In this document: in pieces, positions 45,250 through 54,151 of the stretch | How positions within the stretch are numbered: position 1 is the stretch's first letter | Layout of the letters: the number at the start of each line of letters is the position of its first letter | Origin: JAJFUI01 sp963754135 | GTDB lineage: Bacteria; Planctomycetota; Planctomycetia; Pirellulales; Thermoguttaceae | Length of the DNA stretch: 64,000 nt | Assembly: GCA_963754135.1 (NCBI GenBank) | Contig: CAVWEY010000003.1 | Location: forward strand, 1,798,001 to 1,862,000 | Direction: 5' to 3' | Notes under the pieces: generated by a model | Database searches by the model: none | What the model was told of the DNA's origin: nothing | The model's input: only the letters and a program-made list of their open reading frames with translations | Made by a program: the position numbers and the translations under genes

Positions 45250-46023
45250 GTTTAATGGGTATGTAGAAAGGCGTCGGCCTTGTCGCCGCCGATCGTGTCA
45301 AGAGCTTGCGAGCTGACCAGAGGCATCGAGTCGAACGTGTGCTGAGGTCGACGTGCTGGTCTGGTGCAGCGGTCCTGAGAGGCCAGATCGCGTGATTCTC
45401 GTGGCAACGGCGACGCCGGCCGCGTGCGCCGGGTCGGCCGCCGATCATTCCACTCCGCCGGCCGCTGCGGATCGTAGGGCCGCTGGTAGACTTCGAGCAC
45501 GTCTTCCATCGCACAGACAAAATCGGCGTTCTGCTCCGGCGGCAACACCCATTGCTCTTTGCGCCAGGGCTGAAGAACGTTTTTTTCAGCGTGGTGCGAA
45601 CGGCCTCGCGCCCGATGGACTCGATAATCTCCAGTTCCACCAGTTTGTCGGCCAGCAGTTGCATCGTCCAACACACCCGGCCTGCTGGCGGTGACGAACA
45701 GGCCAAAGCCACCAAATGGGCCTCTTGTACACCATCCAGTTTGCGGTATTGCCGATTTGTGGCCGGTTTGCGGTACAACGATGCCTCCAAACCTTCTTCG
45801 ACGAATTGTTGCCGAACTCGGTGGACCGTCGATAAGCTGATGCCCACCAAATCCGCAATTGCTTCGTCCACGGCGCAGGACCTTCTTGCCCCTGATCGGC
45901 ACGTAGTAACACCTGCGCCCGCTGACGAGTCGCCTTCGCCACCCGTCCTCGCGCCACGAGATTCTCCAATTGACCTCGTTCCTCGTTCGATAGCCGAACC
46001 ACGTACTTGGCTTCCTTGCCCAT
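45250..46023 (-). pseudogene. IS630-family transposase remnant
   Basis: The N-terminus MGKEAKYVVRLSNEERGQLE and ATRQRAQVLLRADQGQEG is followed in another frame by ADLVGISLSTVHRVRQQFVE and EGLEASLYRKPATNRQYRKL, then in a third by KNVLQPWRKEQWVLPPEQNA and DVLEVYQRPYDPQRP. The order matches IS630 helix-turn-helix and linker regions; the DDE core after PYDPQRP is lost. The right end near 46105 may begin at a TAG/TA site, but no matching left end was found. It interrupts the DUF3987 gene. Confidence 0.75.
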
Positions 46024-46099
46024 GTTCGCTCTCCTGCCAGGTTGTTGCCCCGGAAAGCGAAATACCATCTCCACCAAAACCTGTCAAGCCAGATCGGTT

Positions 46100-46403
46100 G
46101 GGGCACTAGGTCCAAGGTAGGAGATTTCAGGGTGCCGGATTCGCCAACCAGCCCCAGCCATAGGACAGCCGGCTCCGTCCAGGTCCGTTTCAACCGGATC
46201 ACGGCCGCGTTGCCGATGGCGGCGGCCAGCACCACAAGGATGGAGGCGGCCAAGTAGGCTACCCCGGTCCCCAACGCCTTGCCGCCCGCCACCACAAACG
46301 AGTGGACCGGCTCGGGAAGAGCCTCGACGGGAAAGGGTTGCCACGTGGCCACTGGCGACAGAACCTCAATGTTCTCGGGTTTTACGGGGGTTGTGTCGCT
46401 CAT
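46100..46403 (-). pseudogene. DUF3987 (primase-helicase-like) gene, 5' fragment
   Basis: About 100 residues remain: ALPEPVHSFVVAGGKALGTG, AAAIGNAAVIRLKRTWTEPA and VGESGTLKSP with a Walker A-like end. This is the N-terminus of DUF3987 proteins, which occur in phages, satellites and integrative elements. It is cut by the IS630-like remnant. The start overlaps the end of the DUF3102 gene (ATGA). Confidence 0.75.
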
Positions 46404-47059
46404 CCTTGTCCTCCTTGCTCCGCTTGAAGTTCTGCAAGGCGCTCATGCGCCATCCTGACAACGGTGTCTGCGATATGAAAGTATTCCGCCTGCTCTCGCT
46501 CAAGCCGGTGTCTGCGACGGACATAGGATGCTGGCTCATGGTCCGTCAAAACTTGCTCAACCCTCGTGTAACTGGCAAGTCGCTTTTTTAGGGACCCTAT
46601 CGAATGTGTCCAGAAAGCCCTCCTTCGACGTTCTAAGTCATCCCACCACGCCTTCATCCACGCGACGTAGTAATCCATGAAGTTCGGATAGTCCGCTTCC
46701 GCCAGCATCGACGTACCTGGCGAGGTGCTCGCGATTGGGGCTGTCAATCGGGCGGCCTCCCGCAGACTCAAATTGGCAACGCGTTGCCGTTGTGAGCCGA
46801 TCTGCGGCCAGCGTTTGGCGACAAGCACATATAGCCGCGCCGTGCGAGCGGACCCCTCGAAGTTGGCCCGCAGCCACGGCAACCACTCGCCGTGGGCACA
46901 CAAGCCCTTGGCCTCCAAGAGAAGTTGGCCGGCCCGCAAGGCGTGTTCTAGGCCGGCGTTGATTGCCGCCTCGGCCTGGCGGTGCTCGCCGTTGATCTGG
47001 ACGGCAAGGTCTAAGAGTGTGCCTTGCTCTGCGTACTCAAATGCTGTAGACTGGTGCAT
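46400..47059 (-). CDS. DUF3102-family protein
   Basis: The protein has a helical motif QINGEHRQAEAAINAGLEHA, LRAGQLLLEAKGLCAHGEW, LPWLRANFEGSARTARLYV, typical of DUF3102, in which a ParB-like or replication-associated role is suspected. The ATG at 47059 is preferred since AAAGG lies at good distance; another ATG is 6 bases upstream. It is coupled to the DUF3987 fragment downstream. The C-terminal half is charged and helical (WWDDLERRRRAFWTHSIGS). Confidence 0.75.
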   Translation of the reverse strand: MHQSTAFEYAEQGTLLDLAVQINGEHRQAEAAINAGLEHALRAGQLLLEAKGLCAHGEWLPWLRANFEGSARTARLYVLVAKRWPQIGSQRQRVANLSLREAARLTAPIASTSPGTSMLAEADYPNFMDYYVAWMKAWWDDLERRRRAFWTHSIGSLKKRLASYTRVEQVLTDHEPASYVRRRHRLEREQAEYFHIADTVVRMAHERLAELQAEQGGQG

Positions 47060-47114
47060 GTGCATCCTTTCTACCCCGGCGGGCTGGCGGCCCGGTGTCC
47101 GGGGTTTTTTATCC

Positions 47115-47375
47115 TCAGAAAAAGGCGATGATGTTGGGGTTAACACGCCGCCGTCTCACCCGCGGCGCGGGCGGCTGGACGGTGCGGCTGGCCTCAAACG
47201 CGGCCAGGTCGGAAACGTCAATGGCGTATCTAGGGCGGCCGTCGAGGCGGGTGGCAAGGTTGATCGCCCTCAACTCGCCGGACTTGATCCAGTGCAAGAC
47301 CTTGACCACGTCAATTCCCCATTGCTTTGCAAGCTCTGGTGGACTCAGCTTCGTCTTGCGCGGAGTCGCAATCAT
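47115..47375 (-). CDS. Helix-turn-helix (excisionase/MerR-like) protein
   Basis: The 86-residue protein has PPELAKQWGIDVVKVLHWIK, a winged-helix motif of excisionase/MerR-like proteins, and a basic C-terminus (RVRRRRVNPNIIAFF). It overlaps the previous gene by 4 bp (ATGA). A role in excision or in control of the island is likely by position. Confidence 0.72.
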   Translation of the reverse strand: MIATPRKTKLSPPELAKQWGIDVVKVLHWIKSGELRAINLATRLDGRPRYAIDVSDLAAFEASRTVQPPAPRVRRRRVNPNIIAFF

Positions 47376-47575
47376 CTCGCGGCCTCCGCTTGTTTCATCC
47401 AGCCGCGCCGACGCATCGCGTCGAGAATCTCAGGTAGCCGTTGTGAAGGTATGGCACGTTTGCCAGCAAACCGGGACGGCTCAGCCAACGTGCCATCCTC
47501 AAACAGCCGACGCACTTTCCAAGTTTCTGTACCGAGAAGCTCAGCCACTTCGCGGGTCGAGTAAAAATTGGGCAT
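47372..47575 (-). CDS. Small helix-turn-helix (excisionase-like) protein
   Basis: The 67-residue protein starts MPNFYSTREVAELLGTETWK and continues VRRLFEDGTLAEPSRFAGKR AIPS, a DNA-binding motif of the excisionase family. It forms a coupled pair with the gene at 47115. Confidence 0.72.
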   Translation of the reverse strand: MPNFYSTREVAELLGTETWKVRRLFEDGTLAEPSRFAGKRAIPSQRLPEILDAMRRRGWMKQAEAAR

Positions 47576-47790
47576 CGCTCAGCCTCAGTAACGTGATTGT
47601 GTAACGTCACTCATTTTCGGTATTGGCTGGCTTGCTGCAAACGTCAGAGGCGGTGCGGCATGAGTTATCCGATGAGTTATCCGACAAAGTTTACACAGAA
47701 CGGCCGTGTTTCATGGGCCGAAAAAACTTGGTCGGAAAACCAACGTCGGAGGTCGGAAAACTGAGATTTCCCGACATGGCCAAGAAGGGC

Positions 47791-49320
47791 CTATTTGGGA
47801 TCGTGTTTACGACGTTGCGGGTGGGTGCGCTCGTATCGAACGTTTTTGACGACAGCGGCCGTAGCGCGTTCCAGCTTCCCGTCCGCTATCGGCCGAGACT
47901 GTTCCTGGTTGTAGGTGTTGGCGATCGCCTGGTCTTTTGGCTTGGGCTGTTGCTGGTCCATTCGCCGAATCACCGTCCATAGCCTGTCCCATTTAGGGCG
48001 CCGGCCTCCTGCATTATGAGGTGTCACCGCCAGCTTCCCCAAGAACTTCGCGGTGGGGGGGGCGATGACTTTCGGTATTGTGACCGTTTCGGGTTTGGCA
48101 CCATCGCTATCAGCCACCGCATGGGGCTCGGCTGACGCCGATGCGGGGGCCTCGACCTTGACCGCGGCCGGAAACTCCGACGCCGAAGCGGCCGGTAGCG
48201 CCCGCAATGCCGCCCCCGATGCACCGCCCGCGTCCCCGCCGCTCCCTTCTCCTTTCCCCAGTTTGGCGGTCGGCTGTAGCGACGAAGCAGCGAGCACTCC
48301 CACAGCCCTCGCCGAAGCAGTGAAAACGTCCTCTGCCAATTGTCGGATGAGGAACCCGCAACGATTTTCCGTGACGACGAAGGGCATGGCGAGTACAGTT
48401 TCCAGCCACCACGCCAGCATCAAGTCCGGTGGGGGCGGTATCGGCCCAGGGTGGAAGTATGATCCCGCCGTTCGAGCAAGCCGATCAAGCTCGATAATCG
48501 GACTCTCAGCACCATAACAGCCCGGGACCTTGGAATCATCCTTCAAATCCCAGTACCAGCTCTTGATGAAGCAGGCCGCATGCCAGGCTTTCCCATCAAA
48601 GCGAAACTTAAACTCGAAACCTAACTCCGGACATCCAAACGGCGCATCAAGGAGCCCACACCACGCTTCTTGTGGAATGTGGTCCGATCCCTCTTCGCTT
48701 GTAACGGCGGCAAGGCAGACGTGAGGAAACTTCTTTGCGGCACTCAGAAACTCTTCATGGCGGCGTCGGACTAGCTCGTCTTGCAGAGAAGCCATTCTTT
48801 CGCCTTCTTCGTCTTGCTCCGTCTCGCCGGCCGCCAGTATGGCAGTCGCGTCCCAGACTTCCATGTCGAGCGCGTTGAGAAGGCGTTCCCATTCCGGGGT
48901 AGTGGTATCCGGGAGAGAGTTCAGCCACGTCACCACCTCGCCAGGATCGTCGATGTGGGACAACGCCACCTCTACAACCTGGACGGCTTGCCCAACCTGG
49001 TCACAGGCAATGTCGAGATAGAACCGCCCCGAAGTGCCCAACGCGGTTACGGGCGTTTGTGAGACATGGCTGCCTTGTTTCAACATCCGTTCGCGGGCGT
49101 CCAACAACTCCCGCAGCGCGGCCGACTGGCAAGCCTCTAACCCGGCAAATGATTCCCGCAACTCCGGGCCGATTTCCTGCAACGAGTCCGCTACCCGTTG
49201 CGGGTTGGGAGGCTTTGGCAACCACGGTGGAGACGGCCGGACAGCATCAGCCAGCCGCCGAAGATAGACCACACACACACCAACTGCCGCCAGCGCTCGA
49301 TGAACCGACGAATCCACCAT
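47791..49320 (-). CDS. Large island protein of unknown function
   Basis: The start at 49320 (MVDSSVHRALAAVGVCVVYL) is preferred over one 57 bases upstream. The 509-residue protein has a helical N-terminal part (ELRESFAGLEACQSAALREL), a middle with tryptophan-rich motifs (FRFDGKAWHAACFIKSWYWD), an alanine-rich linker (around 380-430) and a basic C-terminus (RYERTHPQRRKHDPK). I do not recognise a family. It is encoded between the helix-turn-helix genes and the integrase, so it is cargo or a replication protein of the island. Confidence 0.6.
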   Translation of the reverse strand: MVDSSVHRALAAVGVCVVYLRRLADAVRPSPPWLPKPPNPQRVADSLQEIGPELRESFAGLEACQSAALRELLDARERMLKQGSHVSQTPVTALGTSGRFYLDIACDQVGQAVQVVEVALSHIDDPGEVVTWLNSLPDTTTPEWERLLNALDMEVWDATAILAAGETEQDEEGERMASLQDELVRRRHEEFLSAAKKFPHVCLAAVTSEEGSDHIPQEAWCGLLDAPFGCPELGFEFKFRFDGKAWHAACFIKSWYWDLKDDSKVPGCYGAESPIIELDRLARTAGSYFHPGPIPPPPDLMLAWWLETVLAMPFVVTENRCGFLIRQLAEDVFTASARAVGVLAASSLQPTAKLGKGEGSGGDAGGASGAALRALPAASASEFPAAVKVEAPASASAEPHAVADSDGAKPETVTIPKVIAPPTAKFLGKLAVTPHNAGGRRPKWDRLWTVIRRMDQQQPKPKDQAIANTYNQEQSRPIADGKLERATAAVVKNVRYERTHPQRRKHDPK

Positions 49321-49434
49321 AGACCTGCCTTCCTGCCTGCCGGGCCGGCCCCGGCAGGGGGCTTGAAGGCAGGCCAAGTCACCTCCCGCCGAATCCGCAT
49401 GACCCCCGTCGGGACGTCCGGCAATGTGTGTACT

Positions 49435-50589
49435 CTACTCCCGTTTTGTATCCCCGAACAGCCACTTCCTGACGTGCTCCGTCACCGCCACGAGCCGGGC
49501 GTCGTCGATTCGCTCGCGGTAGACGGACGACATATCACCGGCCAGCGGGGCGTGGCCCATGATGCTGCGAACTGCGGCTAGGTCGTGCGCCCCTTCGCCG
49601 ATGGTTTGGAAGACGTGCCGGATACAATAGAAGCTGCCCCGCTTGATCTTTGCGGCGGTCAAGACGCGGCTGAACTCGCCGGCCACCCGGTAGCCGTTGG
49701 CTGCAAGGTAGGACTCCCCGCGCCGGCCGATGAATACCAAGTGCTTGTGTGCGGCATCCTTCGGCGTAGGCCGTTGTACGATGACGGCCTTGACGGCTTC
49801 GACCGTCTCGGGCCAGAGCGGGATTCGCCGCTCGATTCCAGTTTTCGGACGCGGGTACGTCAACCATCCCGTCTTGAGGTTCATTGCCGAGAACGTGAGG
49901 GCAGCCACGTCGCCGTTGCCGAGTCCGCCGTTGGCGGCCAACAGAATCATGGCCCGCATGTTGGGACCGGCCACGGCCAACAGGGCAAGCAACTCCTCCC
50001 GCTCAAACACCCGGGGACCGGCCGCTGCCCGGTTCTGGCGTAGCACCTTGGCGGACGGCTTCTTGAAGTCGGGGCCGAACCGCACCGGCTTGTCAAATAG
50101 TCCGGCGTCATAGCCGTACTTGAAGATCGACCGCACCCGCTGTATCTCGTTGCTGAGTCTGATGGATCCCCAATGCTTGGCAATCTGCGCCCGGAGCCGG
50201 CGGAAGTCGTCGGCAACCAGATCGTCAATCGGCCGCGTCCGTCCGAACGCCTTAACCAACCGGGCAGCCGTGGCGTGGTACTCGTCGAAACTCCGCTGGG
50301 TCAGCTCTCCCGCAGTCAGGAGGTCTTGCTTGTGGGTGAGGAAGCCATTGACCAGGGCGCGGATCGTAGTGCCCTCGTCGCCATTAGCCTTGGGCTCCCG
50401 GCCGGCCAAGAGGGCGTCTTTCTGTGCAAGCCACTTCTCCAGCGCGGCCTTGCCTTGGGGATCATCGGCCACGCGGCCGAAGTAGCGGAGTTGGCCTTTG
50501 ACCTTCTTCGCCCAGTAGCCCCGTGCGTGGGGGAAAAGGGGGAAGTCTGGCCGAGGCTTTCGTGGTGTGGTAGGCTTGGCCTTGGGCAT
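49435..50589 (-). CDS. Tyrosine recombinase (integrase)
   Basis: The 384-residue protein has the SAM-like N-terminal DNA-binding domain (SFDEYHATAARLVKAFG) and the catalytic domain with PKTGIERRIPL (lysine region), FYCIRHVFQT (R and H region), MGHAPLAGDM and the tyrosine in SSVYRER. The first catalytic arginine motif reads NGGLGNGDVAAL, where the usual arginine is not obvious; I have the impression that this is normal for a group of planctomycete integrases. It starts 152 bp from tRNA-Ser, with an AGGGAG site. It belongs to an island that occupies 46.1-50.6 kb. Confidence 0.88.
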   Translation of the reverse strand: MPKAKPTTPRKPRPDFPLFPHARGYWAKKVKGQLRYFGRVADDPQGKAALEKWLAQKDALLAGREPKANGDEGTTIRALVNGFLTHKQDLLTAGELTQRSFDEYHATAARLVKAFGRTRPIDDLVADDFRRLRAQIAKHWGSIRLSNEIQRVRSIFKYGYDAGLFDKPVRFGPDFKKPSAKVLRQNRAAAGPRVFEREELLALLAVAGPNMRAMILLAANGGLGNGDVAALTFSAMNLKTGWLTYPRPKTGIERRIPLWPETVEAVKAVIVQRPTPKDAAHKHLVFIGRRGESYLAANGYRVAGEFSRVLTAAKIKRGSFYCIRHVFQTIGEGAHDLAAVRSIMGHAPLAGDMSSVYRERIDDARLVAVTEHVRKWLFGDTKRE

Positions 50590-50740
50590 AGAGTTTCTCC
50601 CTAGTGTACAAGGACGGTTTACCGAAGGCAGGTTTTTCTTGGTTCCTGGCTTGCTGGTGTACTGACGGGTGTACTGCGGACAACCACAAGCGTATCGGAA
50701 ACCAGGAAAACTGTCAATACCCCGTAGTTTATGGGTGTTT

Positions 50741-50827
50741 GGATGGGTGGCCGAGTGGTCTAAGGCGGCGGTCTTGAAAACCGCTCTGGGCGAAAGTCCA
50801 GCGGGGGTTCGAATCCCTCCCCATCCG
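50741..50827 (+). tRNA. tRNA-Ser (anticodon UGA)
   Basis: The acceptor stem GGATGGG pairs with CCCATCC and the discriminator is G. The anticodon loop CTTGAAA gives TGA. There is a long variable arm (class II tRNA), and the T arm holds GTTCGAATC. CCA is not encoded. The integrase gene lies on its 5' side. Confidence 0.95.
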
Positions 50828-50856
50828 CTGCGTACACCTGACGTGGAGTAGCCGGT

Positions 50857-51990
50857 TCAACCCGGAAGACCGCCGGCGAGAATCAAGGCAATGACGATCA
50901 GGCCGACGTTTGTTGCCAGGGCGATCAAGAACGCCCGCTGAACGCCCCGGCGGCGTGCGTAGACGCCGATCAGCGCGGGGATGGTCATCCAGCCGACGCC
51001 GCCGAAGGCGAGATAGAGGCCCAGCGCCCGCCCGTGCAGAGACGGGTCAACGTGTCCGAAAAGGATGGCCAGCAGGGTGGTGAAAATGGGGCCGAAGACA
51101 ATGCCCGCGACGACCACCAGCGCGGCCGCCAGGCGCGGGCCATGTCCGAACACCACGCCGGTCAAGGTCGCCGCTCCCGCCAAGGCGGCAGTCAGGACAA
51201 CGATGGATTCACTCCCCTTGGGCAGCAGAAACGCCAAACTGAGCCGGGAGACAACAAACGCCAACCAGAAAGCGGAAAGCAGCGAGGAGGCCGTCCCTTC
51301 CTTAACGCCGTTGTTGCCCAGGTAGGTGGTGAACCAGGCGGCCATCGTGGCTTCCAAGGGAAGATAGAAGAACAAGCCCGCCGCACAAAGCCAGAGGAAC
51401 CGGTTGTCCCAGAAGGAAGCGGCCTGGGCAGCCGCCGTGGCCGTGGTTTTCTCCGCGGTCTTGGCGCCGAGTGCGAGCAGGCCGAAAACCAGGGCGAAGG
51501 CCGCCAGCGCCAGCAGAGCGGACGTGAAACCCAAGCGCCGCAGGAGGAACGCCACCACGACCGGCGTGAGCAGTGCGCCCACGCCAAAGAACGCGTTGCT
51601 CACGTTCGCCGCGAAAAACGCGCTGCTGGGGAATGCGGACAGCCCCAGCACGTTCAAGGCGTTCACGGCCGCGGCCCAGCCTGCGCTGAGCAGCAGCACC
51701 CCCAGCAGGGCTTCCCAATAGGTCTTCGACCGTGCCAGCAGGGCGACGGCGCAGGCGATCAGCAGGGAGGCGACGATGACCACGGCCTGCTTGCCGAGCA
51801 CGTCGACCAGCACCCCCATCATCAGCACCACGGGGACCATCGCAAAGCCGAAGGCGGAGACCAGCCCTCCGACGCCGGATTCCTCCAGATTCAGCCGTCG
51901 CGCCAAGGGCACTTTGATGCTGCCGATCAACGCCGCGCCCATGCCCGCCGCCGACAGGCCCACGGCCACCGTCGCTTGCAGCAAATCCAT
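50857..51990 (-). CDS. MFS transporter
   Basis: The 377-residue protein has about 12 hydrophobic segments in the major facilitator pattern: AGMGAALIGSIKVPLARRLN at the start and FGFAMVPVVLMMGVLVDVLG with the D-x5 loop between segments 2 and 3. It is the last gene of a catabolic operon and probably imports the substrate or exports a product. The substrate cannot be told from the sequence. Confidence 0.88.
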   Translation of the reverse strand: MDLLQATVAVGLSAAGMGAALIGSIKVPLARRLNLEESGVGGLVSAFGFAMVPVVLMMGVLVDVLGKQAVVIVASLLIACAVALLARSKTYWEALLGVLLLSAGWAAAVNALNVLGLSAFPSSAFFAANVSNAFFGVGALLTPVVVAFLLRRLGFTSALLALAAFALVFGLLALGAKTAEKTTATAAAQAASFWDNRFLWLCAAGLFFYLPLEATMAAWFTTYLGNNGVKEGTASSLLSAFWLAFVVSRLSLAFLLPKGSESIVVLTAALAGAATLTGVVFGHGPRLAAALVVVAGIVFGPIFTTLLAILFGHVDPSLHGRALGLYLAFGGVGWMTIPALIGVYARRRGVQRAFLIALATNVGLIVIALILAGGLPG

Positions 51991-52026
51991 TTGAGTGGTC
52001 TCCCCGTGACTTGAGGTTGCAGGAAG

Positions 52027-52500
52027 TTACTTGAAGTTCTCCGCCTCGATTCCTTGAATCCGCGCGTAGCCGTCGGCCTGCACCCGCCGCCGTTCCTCGT
52101 TGAAACCTTCTCCGATCACGGCCTTCAGCCAGGCGTCGGCCATGTCGCGGGCGACATAGGGGCCGACGACCCAGGCCCCCATGCAGAGCACGTTGGCCCG
52201 GTTGATGACCCAGTGCAGCCGGGCGGTGGTGACGGATTCGGCCACCGCGGCGTGAATTCCCTTGAACTTGTTGGCCACCAGGCAGACGCCCATGCCGGTG
52301 CCGCACATCAAGATTCCGCGCTCGACCTGGCCGCTCTGAATGGCCTTGGCCACCCGCGGCGCCGTTTCATAGAACTTGTGCGGCTGGTCGGCGGTGGTCA
52401 TGCCCAGGTCAATGACCTCGTGGCCGGCGTCCAGCAAATGCTGCTTCACGACTTTCATCAACTCGAAGGAACAAACTTCAGCGGCAATGGCGAGTTTCAT
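52027..52500 (-). CDS. RpiB/LacAB-family sugar-phosphate isomerase
   Basis: The 157-residue protein has the RpiB catalytic motif CGTGMGVCLVANKFKGIHAA with the active cysteine. Several other family members isomerise erythrose- or sulfo-sugar phosphates, so ribose-5-phosphate is not certain as substrate. It lies 36 bp upstream of the MFS gene. A 91-bp palindromic element separates it from the aldehyde dehydrogenase gene. Confidence 0.87.
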   Translation of the reverse strand: MKLAIAAEVCSFELMKVVKQHLLDAGHEVIDLGMTTADQPHKFYETAPRVAKAIQSGQVERGILMCGTGMGVCLVANKFKGIHAAVAESVTTARLHWVINRANVLCMGAWVVGPYVARDMADAWLKAVIGEGFNEERRRVQADGYARIQGIEAENFK

Positions 52501-52537
52501 GGCGGGTGCTCCTGTTTCTCGGTTCTTGTCTTACAAT

Positions 52538-52628
52538 CTATCCCAATACCCTTTTGTGGGACAGCCGCCCTCGGCTGTCCTGGCCGATTCTGCACAGCCG
52601 AGGGCGGCTGTGCCACGTTCTGGGATAG
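52538..52628. repeat. Palindromic element within the catabolic operon
   Basis: CTATCCCA...TGGGATAG ends enclose ACAGCCGCCCTCGGCTGT and CACAGCCGAGGGCGGCTGTG arms. It may reduce transcription of the downstream isomerase and transporter genes. Confidence 0.88.
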
Positions 52629-52632
52629 GCTC

Positions 52633-54136
52633 TTATTCGTGGGGCCCGGCGGACGGCGTCTCGGGCGAGTAGCGTTCGGTGACGATCTTTGCCTCGGTGA
52701 AGAAATCGACGACGGCCTTGCCCTGGGCCTTGACGTCGGAGTAGAGTGACGCCTTCATGCCGCCGAACGGCAGATGGGCCACCGGGGCGGGAATGCCGAC
52801 GTTCACCCCGATCATCCCGCAATCCGCCTCCAGCTTGAAGCGGCGGGCCCAGTATCCCTGCCGGGTATAGATCGAGGCCCCGTTGCCGTACTGGTGGCCG
52901 TTGATGATCCCCACGGCCTCCTCGAAACTGCCGGCCCTGAGGATCACCACCACCGGCCCGAAAATCTCCGTCTTGTGGACCTCCATGCCGGGCTGCACGT
53001 CAACCAGCACGGTGGGACCGAGGAAGTGTCCCTGCTCGCGGCCGGGCACGACCAGCCCGCGGCCGTCCAGCGCCAACCGCGGCTCCCTCCTTGACGCCGG
53101 TTTCGATCATGCCCAAGATAAACTGCTTGGCCTTGGCGGAGATCACCGGCCCCATGACCATCGCCTCGTCGGCCACGGCGGGGTCCAACGGATCGGCGAC
53201 GGTCACTTGGCGGGAAGCCGCCACGAACTCCGCACAGATGGTCCGGTAGGTATCCGCGCCGACGGCCACGACCGCCGAGGCCGCCATGCAGCGCTGGCCG
53301 GCGCAGCCGTAGCAGGAGGTGATCATGTTGCGGACCACCTCCTCGATCCGTGCGTCGGGCATCACGACAAGATGGTTCTTGGCGGAACCCATCGCCTGGC
53401 ATCGCTTGTTGTTCCGCGCGCATTTCTCCGCCACCGCGCGGCAAGTCCGCGAGGAGCCGACCAGCGAAAAGCCCTTCACTTGCGGGTTGTCCAGGAGCGC
53501 GTCGACCACGGCCCGGTCGCCGTTGACGAGATTGAACACCCCCGGCGGCAGACCGCTTTGGGCAATCAACTCGGTCACGGTCTGCATCGTCAGCGGGACG
53601 CGTTCCGAGGGCTTGACCACCAGCGTGTTGCCGGCGGCGACGGCATAGGGAAAGAACCAGAAGGGAACCATGCAGGGGAAGTTGAACGGTCCGGCCAAGC
53701 CGAACACGCCCAGCGGCAGGCGGAGCACCTCGCCGTCGATGCCCACCGAGGCCGCCACCAGTTTGTCGCCTTGCTGGAGCACGGGCATGCCGCAGGCCAC
53801 TTCGCAGTTTTCGATGGCCCGCTTGACTTCCGCCCGCGAGTCGGGCAGCGACTTGCCCATCTCTTCGGTGATTCCGCGGGCGAGGCGTTCCTCGTTCTCC
53901 CGCAGCAAGGCGGCCAGCCGCAGCAGCGGTTGCACGCGGTGGGACGCCGGCGTCTCCCGCCACTGCCGGAACGCCTCCGCGGCGGCCTCCACCGCGCGGT
54001 CGGCCTCCGCCGGCGTCGAGAGCGGCGTCCGGGCGATCACCTCCGCCGTGCTCGGGTTCTCCACGTCCAGCAGTCCCGTGTCGGCCGGCTCGTGCCATTG
54101 GCCGGCCACGTAATTCTTGACGGTTCTCGGTTTCAA
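52633..54136 (-). pseudogene. CoA-acylating aldehyde (methylmalonate-semialdehyde type) dehydrogenase, one frameshift
   Basis: The protein matches MmsA/IolA, which oxidises malonate or methylmalonate semialdehyde to acyl-CoA with NAD. Motifs are VKNYVAGQW, GSAKNHLVVMPDA, and YGCAGQRCMAASAV with the catalytic cysteine. Near 53090 a surplus base (GCGGTTGG for GCGTTGG) shifts the frame from ETGVKEGAA into LALDGRGLVVPG; the C-terminal part is intact (PFGGMKASLYSDV). I expect the real gene to be about 500 residues and functional. It is 15 bp downstream of the transketolase subunit. Confidence 0.85.
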
Positions 54137-54151
54137 AGCACGCTCCTGGTG

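Noticed and set aside
50741..50827. Attachment-site duplication of the tRNA-Ser gene
   Set aside because: I looked for the anticodon-arm and T-arm sequence in the left flank of the island and saw none; no att site is therefore claimed.
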